From positions 26,064,501 through 26,128,500 of the forward strand of contig NC_044572.1 in NCBI RefSeq assembly GCF_901933205.1: a stretch of 64,000 nt of DNA, given 5' to 3'. The DNA is from Camarhynchus parvulus. Lineage: Eukaryota; Chordata; Aves; Passeriformes; Thraupidae. The notes beneath the pieces are model-generated. The model saw only the letters and a list, made by a program, of their open reading frames with translations. It had not been told where the DNA came from and searched no databases. Made by a program: the position numbers and the translations under genes. How positions within the stretch are numbered: the first letter of the stretch is position 1; every line of letters starts with the position of its first letter. Shown here in pieces: positions 35,051-47,300 of this stretch.

Positions 35051-38021
35051 TGCTGCTTTTCCTGCAGCGCTGTGAGGGAAGGGGCGGGAGGGTCACCCGG
35101 TTGGGGCCCTGATCACCGCCTCAACAAAGCCCTAAGCCCCGTGCCTCCGCCCCAGCCTGCTGGGGACGGCAGGTGTCCCGCGAGGAGCAGCAAGGAAATA
35201 CTAAAATGTTTTCGTTGTCATAATTAGCTGTCATAAATAGTGGAAACTTGGAGGAAAAGGCCCGTTAACGTCGCAGGCAGGTGGCAGTGACGGGGGAGAG
35301 GGTCAGGAGAGCGTTGGTTTTGAGCTCATGTCGGAATTGGGTCATTGGTGTTGTGTGAGAGCTTTTTGAGTAAAGGAGGTGGGTTTGAAGCTGATTTCAG
35401 AGCTTGGAACGGGTGGAAGAGTTCACAGATGGCGTTTGAAAATGAAGTAAAAGGAGAAACGGAGAGCAGCGGTATCGTGTGAAAAACGATCCCACTTAAA
35501 TGGGGCAGTGTTAACTTACCGGTGTGAGAAAGCAGAGGCGTAAGCACACCGCAGGGCACGAAAGCAGGAATGGAGAAGAGGTTGGGTTAATAGGGCCCCA
35601 GAAAAGGGTTGAGGAAGAGTGGACAGGAGGAAGCTGTGGAAAATGAAGAGAGGAGAAGAGTGGTAGTGAGGCATCATCTTCTGAACCTTGCAGAGGTCCC
35701 AAGCACTCGTGTCAGTGTCTCCATGTTCCTGTGAGGCACAGCTGATCTATTTCGCTGGAAGTCACAGATCTAAGAGTAAAGGTGAAGATGTTTTCAACAA
35801 CAGGGACTGTGCTGTGAGACAGTGTCTGTGAAAAAGACTTGGGGTCCTAATGGGTAAAGAGCTAGGCATGCTATCCCCGAGCTCTGAAGAAATCAACTGG
35901 GATAATTTAACACTATATAATGTGAGGAGTTTCAGGTATCATTTGGGAGCTTTTTGGTTTCCCTGTTTGGCGTTAGTGTGACCACTAACAGCAGGTCATA
36001 CCCCCAAGCATGGTGTATGTAGCACAGACTGTGTGTTGACAAACAAGAATGGTTTTATGGCAAGAAATACAAGATTGTTTCCCAGAACTACAGAAACCAT
36101 AACAGGATAGGTTTTGTGTTAAAGCAAAGTAACATCAAGAAAATATTTTCATGCGAGACAAATCTCTTAATGGCATCCTTCATCTTGCAGAAAAGGGTAT
36201 GACACAGCTGAAAGCTTGGAATACAGGAAACCTGGTGTAAAATATCTCATTTACTTTTGGATGTTATACTGTAAACACCCTTCAGCTACCTTTTTATTCT
36301 AGAGCTCTATTTAGAACAAAAATTTAAAAATGCATTTTAGGGTGTGGTTATCTGGTTTATTTTAGTTTCCAGTGAGATTAATCATTTTCTGGACAGGGGT
36401 TCCCATAACTGAAAGAGTAACAGGCTGAAGTGTAAATACTTGCATTAGACATATTGCCCCATTAGTCAAATAAATTTGAGGTATTACTGGTTTTGAGAGA
36501 AAAATTGTTCATAGAGTTCTTCCTTTGCCAAAGGGAAGCGGTGCTAGAAAGTGACACAAGGTTTCTCTGCAGTGGATGAAGATCTGGGACCTCTACAGCC
36601 ACATCTGGTGTTAGGATTTGATAGCTTTTAGTTTCTCAGTGAACATGAAGAATCTGTTGTGTCTTTTAGTAGTATTTACATGTGCAAATCTTCTAGAGGA
36701 AGGTGTAAAAAGAAAATCTCACAGGATGTAAGGAATTACTTTAGCCATTGCAGGAGCAGAACCAAGACAAAAAGATGGGGTTTTTTTGGTAAATTTGCAA
36801 GTATTACTTTTCTTAGTAGCTCCACGATAAGGAAGAGGGAAAATAAACCTGAATAAACCTTGATTCTGCAGAACACTGTACTTTTGTGATCATGGAACTA
36901 TTTTTATGCCAATATTTATGTATGTATGTGAATATACCAAAAATCAGGACTTAGGCTAGCTCATTTCTCATGTACTTTAGGACTACATCCTGCAAATTAC
37001 AGACAACTTTAATGTCCATCTTAATGTCTCAAACCATTAGCTGAGATTACTATATAACATAAAAAAATTAATTTTAAAAGTTTATTCCTCCCTGAAGGGA
37101 AGGCATTTCTTAATTTTTTCTCATGTTTCATGTAGTTTATCACCAGATGTAAATGTTATAAATATAAGCAAGTGCCATCTGGTTGTTCTAGCACCTCTCT
37201 TATCTCCCTTGGAGATATTTTTAGGGCAGCAGAAATACAGAAATGTAACTAAAACGGTTATTGTAAATGATATTTGAAATAAGGTGTACTTTCTACTTTT
37301 CACAAGGTTAGTTCTTTGATAAAGCTGACTGGATGCATGAAACACCTTGAAGCATGGTGCTTCATATTTTCTGCTACTAACAATTTTTCCCCATTTGAGC
37401 ATCAAAGTTAAGTTACTTAAATTAACTAAACAGTTGGTTCCCTGACCTTAAAAAAGTTCATTTCTGCTGTTCCATAGAACACCCCATCCTCTCAGAAACT
37501 GAGATTCTTTGGGTGACATCATTAAAATTGCCATAAGGTGCAAGTAAAGATGAAGTACAGCCCTCTGAGGTGGAACTACTGATCATGTCACAGTTGAAAA
37601 CATCACTTTTTATGGTAGAGAAATGACTTTCCAAGCCCTCAATCACACAAAGCCAAAGCTTTTGAAAGACTGAGGCAGCAATTTGTTTTAGCCCTCATCT
37701 TGTAAACTCCTTTTTGCATCTGAGCTTTGTGTTGCACTTTGCTCCAGCTACATTTAATTTTTTTAAAAGACAAATAAAGATCGGAATCCCATGTTGACTC
37801 AGTGAGACGCACCATCCAATTGTGTTTACTGTACCACATGGCCACTATAGCATACTATGGGATATGCTGTCCTTGTCATTTAAATTGATACGTTCTCAGG
37901 TGTTCTGTGCTGTCTATATAAAATAATCCTAAAAATGTGTGTGGTGGTTTTTGGCTTATTATATTCCTTAAGTAATAAGATTGAATTTCAAATAAGGAAA
38001 TGGAAACCATAAAGAGAGAGT

Positions 38022-38078
38022 AAACTAGAAATTCAAAGAGAAACTAGAGATTCAGAGAGAAACTAGAAATTCAAAGAT
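38022..38078. repeat. 19-bp minisatellite, three units
   Basis: Unit AAACTAGAAATTCAAAGAG occurs at 38022-38040, 38041-38059 (two substitutions) and 38060-38078 (one substitution at the last base). Intergenic. Confidence 0.95.
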
Positions 38079-38292
38079 TTTGGAAGCCCAGTAGTAGTGG
38101 CCTGTTTTTCAGTTGAAGCAATAGAAATTACATTTCCCAATTTGTATATATTATTTCCTTAAGGTTTCTTAATGTGCTGTTATTCTGTCCCCCAGTTATA
38201 TGTATCTGGGAATTAGTAACTTCAGAAACTTGAATAGCATTAGGTATCCTAGAAACAGCATTGAAGGTTTCTCATCTTCCCTGGACAGTAAC

Positions 38293-38322
38293 ATTATTAT
38301 TATTATTATTATTGTTATTATT
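38293..38322. repeat. (ATT)n microsatellite
   Basis: About ten ATT units with one interruption (ATTGTT). Intergenic, and likely polymorphic in length. Confidence 0.95.
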
Positions 38323-38815
38323 TAAACTTTCACACATTAAGATGGTTTTAAATCCTCTCATGTCATTTGCCCTCTGTTGCTTTTCCACATAAGGAAGTAC
38401 AGTCTTTTAATGTTTTGTTTGAAGGACACAGTCACTGCTTGCTTGAGTTTCTGCTCAAAACTTAGAAATCAAGATGAGGGAAATGATTCCCTTAAACTTC
38501 CTCAAGTCCCTCGTATGAATATTTTCAGTCTTTTTCGTCCTCTCTTTTCTAACTGCTGTTCTTTTAATTTTCCTGCCACATTGCTGTTTGTTTTCAAATT
38601 TCTTAGCAAAAACGTGTCTAGTTTAAAGGTGTTTGTTTTCTGCTGTTTTGCATTTATTTTTATGGTTTCTATAATTTAGCTTTGCAAGGCATGTAACTTG
38701 TATTGTTTGTGTGACTATTCCAGCTTAGTGATCAGCTGAAAATCTTTGGCCTATTGTCAGCTTCAGAGATTTACTTAATTAGTCATTTATTTCTCCTATC
38801 ATAAGCTGGAAAATA

Positions 38816-39130
38816 CAGAATCACAGGATAATTTAGGTTGGGATTGGAAGAGATCTCTGGGATAATCTGGTCCAGCCCCTGCTGCTAAAGCATACTCCCC
38901 TAGAGCATGTTGCACAGGATTGTGTGCAGATGGATTTTCAGTATGTCCAGAGAAGGAGACTCCAGAACCTCTCCATGGACCTGTTCAGATGTTTGGTCAC
39001 TCTCAAAGTGAAGTTTTCCCTCATGTTATTATGGGACTTCCTGTGTTTCAGTTTGTGCCTGTTGCCCCTGATATCTTCTATATTAGTGGAGGCCCTTCAA
39101 TGACAGCCAAGTGTAGAGGGCTCCAGGTTG
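38816..39130 (-). mobile_element. CR1 LINE 3'-part fragment, inverted
   Basis: The plus strand shows the reverse complement of a CR1 tail. It begins AGAATCACAGGATAATTTAG, continues through GGTTGGGATTGGAAGAGATC and then a decayed CCTCTCCATGGACCTGTTCAG, to TTTCAGTTTGTGCCTGTTGCC. The 3' terminus is at the left, so the element lies on the minus strand. Any open frame crossing it (such as 38920-39261 plus) is incidental. Similarity fades after about 39130, so the inner boundary is approximate. Confidence 0.9.
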
Positions 39131-42100
39131 AAGTGGTGCCAGCTTCTCTGACCATCAAGGTAGGACCAAAACTGCCAAATAGGACTCAGCCTGTAATTGT
39201 GGCTTTCATGATGACCAGTCATCATTACTTTCCTATGGTTCTTTCCTCTTTTAATTCTTAAAATTAAAACATTCCTGAGTGGAAGGGCTTGCCTGGATTT
39301 TTCTTCATGCAGGTTTGTGTTCACTTTTAGATACTGTCTGAAGTCCAAATTTCATATTGCTGTCCAAATGCTGGTTCGTATACTCTTTTTGGCAATTCCT
39401 GGTCAGTGAGCTGTACAATACTCTTCTTTCCTCTTGTCTGGTTTGCACTGAACATTTTTGTACATTCTTCCACTATCCTCCACTATTTGTCTCCTTTATT
39501 GTCATTATCCAGCTCCCTGGATACTCTTGCAAACAGCACACAGGATATTCTTTCCTGTCAAATACTTTTCATTTGAATGACAGGCATGGAGCATGTGGAG
39601 TGACTATCTATTTTTCATACCTGACATTTTGAATCAAAAGAACTGTGTTAGTTAATCTGTTGTTTAGATGGAGCTGGTATTTGCAGAATTCACCAGAGAA
39701 TTAGCAAGGCATTCAAGAGCCAGGTTTATCCTTAATAAGACAAGTAGACCGTAGGGAGAGGAGAATGGGCATGGTGGCAATTTGCACCGATTTTCATCTG
39801 AGAACAATGACATTTTAAAAACATTCTTCTTAAGTATTTACTTGGAAATATTTATGTGGACACAGACAACCTGCAGTCATGGGTTGTATTCTGAAATGCA
39901 AATGTACTTGAACTGAGATTATCCTTATCTACTGCGGACTTGCATAAGCAATCCGATCCCTGCAGTAAACGATGAATTTATTTTATTATAGTCTGCAACG
40001 GTATTATTGAATAATCCCCAAACTTCTTTCCCAAAGAGGCTTACATTCTGAAAGAAAATGCAGAATGGGAGAGAGACAGTAAGAATCACTGGTTTTGCTT
40101 TGTAAATGAGAAATTGAGACATGGATAAAATTATTTGTCAGCAAAAACTGATGACAGAACTGGCCACTGCCAGATTTACCACTGCCTTTAGCTATCCCAT
40201 CTTCCAATGTTTTCAAAGGCTAGAGATTCATAAGATGGGCTTGCTTTTTCCACAGGTTTGGGAATGAGAAAGGAGCAGGGTACTGACATAAACCATGTTT
40301 AATAAATAGAACTTCTTTGAAGGATGGTATATCAATAAAACAACTCTTCATTTAAGATATTTTCATAGTGGCAATATGAATGCATTTTCTATTAAGTTCG
40401 TTTCTTTAGAAGACAATAATATTGTAAATACAGGCTGGGGCTCCCAGATGTTAGCATGCTCTCTTTGATGCATTCATAAGAGCTGTTCCATATGAAGACA
40501 AACATTTTGAGTCAGTCATTAAAATATTCTGGCCCATTAAGAATATGAGTCACCTAATTTTTAAAGCTCTCCTGGAGATGTTTCGTATGTTAGGAGTGTA
40601 AGTCTACTAAAAAAGAATCTGGCAGCTGTTATCCTGTGTACTGTAGATATTGCTAATTCTCAAATGTGTGAGAAGAATTCCACTACATCAGAAAATAAAT
40701 TTGCAGCACAATAACTATTGCAAGCAACTACAGAGTTTGTTTTACTTTCAACCCCTCATGTATCACATAAACACTTTTTTCATAAGATATATACTTACTG
40801 AATTTTGTGAATGTATGACTTTTAATACTTAGCAAGCAATACTATGGCTTGGTACAAATTTGAATATTGATTTTGAGATATTGAAAATCTGAACAATCCA
40901 TCTGTGGATAAATTAAAAAACTTGATTTTTTCCCCCCAAAACATGTTAATATTTGGGTTTGTAAAATTTTTTTGACATTTGCTTGAAAAGAAATGATAAT
41001 GAAGCTGTTGTGCTCATTAAACCTTTGAAACATGTGCCAGAGCTCTTAGTGATAAGATGGTCCTAAAACTGAGCATTGTGATTTAAATAATCTCTGAGAT
41101 TTCAACGGCTTGAATCAGATGTTCCAGTGCTGTATAATCTCTTTGCCCTTCAAGGCAGTATGAACAGGCTGTCCCAAGATAATTGTTTTGAGATAGAAGA
41201 TACTTTTCAGTTCCTTATGACACATGGACTTTATGTTATTTTTGCCATTTAATAGAAAAAATGGTGGCATTGCTTGAGAAACTGAACATTGGTGGAGTTT
41301 AATCTTCTAATATGCAGAGATTTCTTATCTGAAAAAGATATACCTTTTAACAATCTATTTTTTTCAGTTGTGCCAACAGGAATCATGAAGGCTACTATTC
41401 TGAAAATACGGCTTAGTCCAACTTCAGTACATGTTTGCATTTGAAAAACAAGCCACTTAATTTTCTAAAGTGCAATTTTTTAAGTGATGGAAAATATAAA
41501 TTTTTACTGAAAACTTGATTTTTCCAACTCTTTTCATACTATTCCATTGAAAAAACACCCTACCTCATCATAAATTAAATTATTGATCTGAACAGAGAAA
41601 AAAAATTATAGAAGTATTGTTTTAAATAGAAAAATTATTCATCAAAATACTGCTGCATCTCTCATTCAGCCATGACTTTTCCCTTCCTCTTTTATGAACA
41701 GCATGAATCATTTGTCCCAGGAGATAAGATACCCTCACTGAGATTCATTGCTTTCTGTTTCTGCTGTTGTTTTTTCCCCATCCTATGTATGTATATTCCA
41801 CAGAACTAAAAAGATGTGCATACTTCCTGCATGTTGCCATGAGATTGTTTTCGTTCTGGTTCTATGAGAAGTGTTCTGATATCTACAGAACATTTAACAA
41901 ACGTGAAACTGTTGTGGGCAATAAACCGATTTGCTCACTAGGTTGATGTGCTCAGCTAATTTCTGCTGAAGAGAGATAAACATTTACTTGGAATATACAC
42001 TAAAATTAATGTCTTGAGCTTCAACTTCTCTCTAAGGCAGGGTTTGAAAAAGGCTCTCAAATTCCATAGATACTGTTAGTATGAATACTTAAATGTTCTG

Positions 42101-42198
42101 TAATTTTTGAGAAATCATATTTTGTTTATTGTGAAAGCATAGTAGATAGATTATTTGTCATTTTGAGTTATTGACAACATGGATCATCTTAATACTGC

Positions 42199-42252
42199 TA
42201 AAATTTGCTGTTAAAGCAAGTTTTAAAATTTGCTGGTTTTTAAAATTTGCTG
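42199..42252. repeat. Interspersed 12-bp repeat, three copies
   Basis: TAAAATTTGCTG occurs at 42199-42210, 42224-42235 and 42241-42252. The first and third copies extend into TTAAAGC, so they form a longer 19-bp direct repeat. This looks like local duplication in intergenic DNA. Confidence 0.9.
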
Positions 42253-43639
42253 TTAAAGCCAGGGATTTGTACCACAGTAGATTTTTGTCCTGAGCTGCTT
42301 TAGTGAAAGATCTGTCAGCTTTTCCATTATCACATCCTTTTTTTTGGAGAGGATCCTAATTCATTCATTTCAATTCTCACCAGGATAAAATTTGGCTTAT
42401 AACACATATTATTGGTAGTTTTCGTTGCGTTAACATTTGGAAATGCAAAATACGTTGTTTTCTCACAGCTCTACTTCTTATCTATTGCCTCTACAGCACA
42501 AGAATTCATTAGACTGAATTCTGGAAAATAAAATATTCAGGGCTAGACTGTTCCTTTCAGCACAGCCTTGATCCATGAATGGTGTGCAATCTGTGCAGCT
42601 TGAAGACACTGTGCCTTTGAGACACTCTCTTCTGGTGTAGTACAGTCTTCCTGCTGGTCTAGACCAGCTCATTTTAACTTCCTTTATAAGAGGTGGTTCC
42701 TAAGGAGCATAAAGAAGAGAAAACTCAACGTATTCCCCTTCCCAATGAACCTGTGCAGTGAAAAGTATTTTGTTTGCTACTTCTGTGTGCTAGAATACAA
42801 GATTTAAGTAACTTGTTCATTAGTACAAAGGCAGACCTTTGACACACCTAGCTGCCCTAATAGAGGCACACAATGTTATCTTTCCTTTTTGAAAATGCAA
42901 TTTAAAAATTTTTGGCCAGCTAGCTATCTTTTTATGTTTGATGATATGTGTTGTAGGAATGAACAAGTAATAACAGTGCAAAATTTCACTGCATGTATTC
43001 ATTGTGGCTAAGAAAAAAAAAAAAGCATTTGAGTCCCTTAAACTACGAGTTCAATCTAAAGTCTTAATGGCTTCAGTGACTGCTGGTTCAAGATGTTGTA
43101 CTTCTTCTGTTTATGTGGTTTTAGAATTTTAGGTTTATTGAGCTCAGTTCTGTTCTTGAGCTATGTTTTTTTTCATGAACTGTTTAAAACTGAAATAAAT
43201 GCAATATAAGCAGTGTAAAACAAACTAATATTCTAACTTTGACCAAATCAAGATGCATTTATGATGTCTGGATCATCATCTCCCAGATCTAAATGTCTCT
43301 TTCAAGCCAGTAAAAACAATGCATAACCAAATATTTAATCTGAATAAAGCTGAAGACATTGAGCTATTCAGCCATAGCAAACACACACTACAGAACATGG
43401 GCAATCAAAAAAAAAACCAAACAAACAAAGAAGCAATTGAAAATCTTTTTCTTTCCTATTGGTTTTATATCTACCTTTATAAAGCTTTTTTGTGAGCTCA
43501 GAAGAATGTGTAAAATCATAAGTATCTCTTGGTAATTGTTGGCAAGATCTGTTTGCAGGCCTCCCAAGTGTCTGTTCTTTGTGGCAGAATCCCAGTGAAG
43601 GAAGTGCTATCCACGGTAGAGAGGAGCTTGGTTAAGGAC

Positions 43640-44370
43640 CATTTTTAGGCATGCTGAACATGCCCTGGTTCACTGGACAGGCTGGGATGCTGCCTGGTGT
43701 CATGGAGAAGTTGTGATGACAAGGGGATATTTCTGATGGCTGGGAAAAGGCAAACATTAAGCCTGTGTTTATGAAGGGCCATCCATAAAGGTGACCAGGG
43801 AGGGGCAGCCTGCTCTGCCTGGCCTCAGTCTCTAGGATGATCACAGAGAAAATCCTTCTGGAGGCCATTTCCATGCTCTGAAAGGCAAATAACACAATTA
43901 GGAGCAACCAGTATGGATTTGCCAGGGATAAGTCATCCCTGAGCAATTTGATAGTTCTCTGTGATTAAATAGCTGTCCGTGTTAGTAACTGAGATAGGGC
44001 AAGGGATGTTGTATGCTTTTACTTTAATAGGCTTATGTTAAAGTCTGCCATAGCATCCTTATAAGCCAAATTAGATATGGATGGATTACAAGGTGACTGG
44101 AAAACTGGCTTAATTGCTAGGCTCAAAGAGTCACTGGTTTGAAGTTCAGGTAGCCTCTAGTGTAGTTCTTCTGCAGTTGTTTATGGGCTAACTTGTTTAA
44201 TGTCTTAGTTTATAACCTGGATGATGGGTTGAAACACCCTCAGCAAGTTCATGGCTGCCACTAAATTGGAGAAAACAGATGATACATTTGAGGGCAAAGC
44301 TGCTGTATAGGGGTATTTTGAAAAACTGGACAAAGAGGTTGATGTGCTGCTAAATATATGTGTCTTAAGA
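43640..44370 (+). mobile_element. Degenerate CR1 LINE ORF2 fragment (reverse transcriptase region)
   Basis: The plus strand, read across frames, retains CR1-type reverse-transcriptase wording. About 43800-43870 corresponds to the RPVSLTSVPGK-like block followed by EKILLEA. About 43905-43965 encodes NQYGFARDKSSLSNL followed by IVLCD. About 44205-44260 corresponds to the block around NDLDDG preceding the catalytic region. Many stops and frameshifts show it is dead. It is in intergenic DNA and oriented opposite to ICA1. The 3' UTR and tail are not attached, so it is an internal fragment. Boundaries are approximate. Confidence 0.8.
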
Positions 44371-47300
44371 GTACAAGCACATACTTAGGCTTACCTCAGG
44401 ACAGATATTATACAGGAAAGGTTTATCATCTCTTCTGCAGTATGACTTAATTATGATGAAGTACTTTAAGTATTGGAACATTATTCCTGTTTAATAGAAC
44501 TATTAATCTGTGACATGATAAATGATTGTCATTGTTCAAATCTCTGAACAACAGAATGCCCTGTCTGGCACTCAACATACAAAGCAGAACACCTACCACA
44601 TAATGCATCCTAAAATGGAAAAACACAGAACAAGCTTTAGCATATAATTACATACATTTCTGTGTTGTACAAGTGTGTAAACACTGCTACTTGCTCCCTC
44701 TTTCATCACATCAATGTGAAATTCCTCTGTTACATTACTACAGATGTGAAGTGAATGGACTTAATTGTTTCAGGTATATGTTTCTAACTGAAGTCAGAAT
44801 TTGAGTTATGAAGCTAGAATAATCAAACACCAAAATAATTGAAAAACATTCACTGATCTTTAATCTATCAAGCAAATGTGACTGTTTTGTGGAGAATCAC
44901 AATAAGAGCAGTGGGTCTTTCTTTTATAAAGCTTATACTCAAGTTCAGTAGGAACTAACTGAAAGCAGTCCTGATATTTGATGTGAATGGGAGGCAAGAT
45001 TAGGCACTCTGTTGTGGCAGTTACAACCAGCATATCCTTGTAACACGAGTTTTAATTTTTTTTAAAATTAGCTTCTCTGGCTGAGGAAGGGCCTTGTTAC
45101 CAAGAAGAAATAGAAGTGTTTTGTGGTGAGGAAATAATTTTGTATGTCTAATTCTCTCCACCTCTCTGAAAAAAAGAAAAGGCTTATTTAATTGCAACAT
45201 ATAAAAGTGCTTTTTTCCATTTCAGCATAGAAATATGAGCTTAATGTTATCACCATTTTTAACATTTTATCTTGTATACTTTTCCAGAAAGATACTATTC
45301 TCTGGCCCTATCCCTAGAAAGCAGTAACATATCAGAGTTAAAGAATGATTCAATTTTCTGCATATTGTCTTTTTGAACAAAACTAAACTTTGAGTATTTT
45401 GCATGAACATAGACTTACATTGTAGTAAACCTTTATGTATAATGACAATCATCTCATCTTAGGTGTTTTCAACTAAGATTTAATCAATTAGAGCCATTTT
45501 TCCCTGGGGTTGGTATTCATTTGTGCAACTCATAATTTCTAAACTCCAGTCTGCTGAAAATAATGAAATTAGATCAATAAATTTGTGTTTAATGGCTTGT
45601 GTAATACAGCTTATCTGCAAGAGCTCTAAACGTACATTTTTATAAGGTCTACATTACTCAAGTCATTGACCAGAGTGTGATGATGAGCTAATGCTGTTAT
45701 TTTTAGTTCCTGCAGGTTTTATCCAAGGAATTTTGGAGATAAAGAGCTGGAAGGAATGACTGTACTGAACAGGGAAGCAGGATGCATTATGAATGATTTT
45801 TAAGTTCTTTTTTTCAGGAATGAGAGTTAGAAAGCTAGTTGAGTAGTGTTGCAACTGCAATTTCCTTGTTTTAATGACTCCAGTTTATAGCCTTGGGAAT
45901 ATGCCCATTTTCATGTTTTCATGGACTGTGCCCATTGGCTAAAGGAGCAAAGAAATTGCACTGCTGTGTGAGACCTGTGTGCTGTCCTGTGTCAAACCAC
46001 AGCCAACACTAGGGGAAGATGCAAAGACCTATACAGGAGCTAGTTGCAGTCAGATATAAATCTCAGCCTAATCCCTGAATTTAAGATCATAACCATGAAG
46101 TTTTCTTATTTCTGCCTGTTTGTTACTCATATTGGCCATTACAACCCTCATATCACTAGTATATAGACATGGTAAGGATTACTAAGAGGTAGGATTGAAG
46201 TGCCTTTGCTGTATCTCATTTCTTTTCTAAGAAAAGCAATATCAATATTTTAAGTCTCCCTTTGTAAAACTCCTCCTCCCTTTTTTTTTTTGCTTCCATT
46301 CTTCTCTGAATCCCCTGTAATTCTAGAGCGGGCTCCTTGAGAGGCTGTGTGTGAGCAGATGCACACCCACTGCAGCGAGGGCTATTTCTGTGGCTTGTAT
46401 AACAGCCTCCTGATGTTTGCTGATTTCCCCATGCCCTTTCCTCACACCACCTGCCAATTTATCTGGATCATGGGAGAAGAGGTACCCATTACAGTTATGA
46501 AATTAATTATCCTTGTTCCATTTATGGTTGGATTTTTTTTGATTCAGAGGAGATTGTGACCTATACAAAGGAAAACTGGTTTCTTAACATTCTTTGCTTT
46601 GCTGGCCACGTGTTTGTAAAGATGTTAGAAATTTACATGCAGAACCTGGTTGAGTGCCTCTTAATGAACCTTATTGGCTCAGATCCAAACTGTTTTAAAT
46701 AATTAGAAAAGTAAATATGGGGCCCCACAGGATATTTTCAAAGGCACAAAGGACAGTTAACTCACAGGACAGATCTAAGGCTTTCTCCAACTAAGCCACT
46801 GAAAAAGCCCTATACCTATGTAACTTTACACAAGCTGAAAAACGTCGTCCATAGATACTGGCATATTTCTGCAAACTAAACCTCAAAAAAAACTCTAATT
46901 AAATATTAAAAAAAAAAGAGTGATAAGAGATCTGGAACAGTAGATTGTGTTGAGATATATGATTCACAATTACAGATAGGAAATGGCAGCAGATTATAAA
47001 ATATCTTTGGCCTGAAATGATGTAGCAGAAATCTGTGAGGAGCTGCTTGAAGAGGCCTATCAGCAAGTGCCTGAATTTCACCAAACCTTCTGTGTTCACT
47101 TATGATGAACATTTTCAGCTGATAAGAACCAGCAAGTATGAGATGGCAACTTTGATTTTGCTTTTGATTAACAGTAGGAAGTGCTAGTAATTGTCAGTTT
47201 GTATTGGTTAAGCTGATACTCCATGCCACCAACTCGACAAAACCATTTTCTTTGAATATGTCTAGCAAACAGAATGTGGCTTACTAGAAGTGGCCAGTGT

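Larger units (their letters stand above)
34300..35180 (-). promoter_or_regulatory. CpG-island promoter of ICA1
   Basis: GC and CpG density rise abruptly from AT-rich flanks, forming the only clear CpG island in the window. GC boxes are visible at 34752-34759, 34929-34935 and 35081-35090. No TATA box stands out, as is typical of broad CpG promoters. The island contains the exon 1 donor and extends into the start of intron 1. Several long open frames on both strands here arise from the lack of AT-rich stop codons and are not treated as genes. Such islands often transcribe in both directions, but no plus-strand exon can be defined. Confidence 0.85.

Noticed and set aside
34800..35096. Open minus-strand frame that would splice in phase into the ICA1 ATG exon as an N-terminal extension
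   Set aside because: The frame has no ATG: its apparent start is GTG, and a stop lies a little further upstream. Only a non-AUG start could use it. The low-complexity composition fits a GC-rich 5' UTR.
34588..35112. 174-codon plus-strand open frame in the CpG island
   Set aside because: Composition is dominated by Ala, Gly, Pro and Arg, as expected for any frame in CpG-island DNA. There is no domain and no matching splice structure.
35279..35288. AGGTGGCAGT as part of a CTCF site next to the promoter
   Set aside because: The right half fits, but the preceding bases lack the CCA-type half, so the match is incomplete.
38920..39261. 113-codon plus-strand open frame
   Set aside because: It lies mostly within an inverted CR1 fragment and is antisense to the element.
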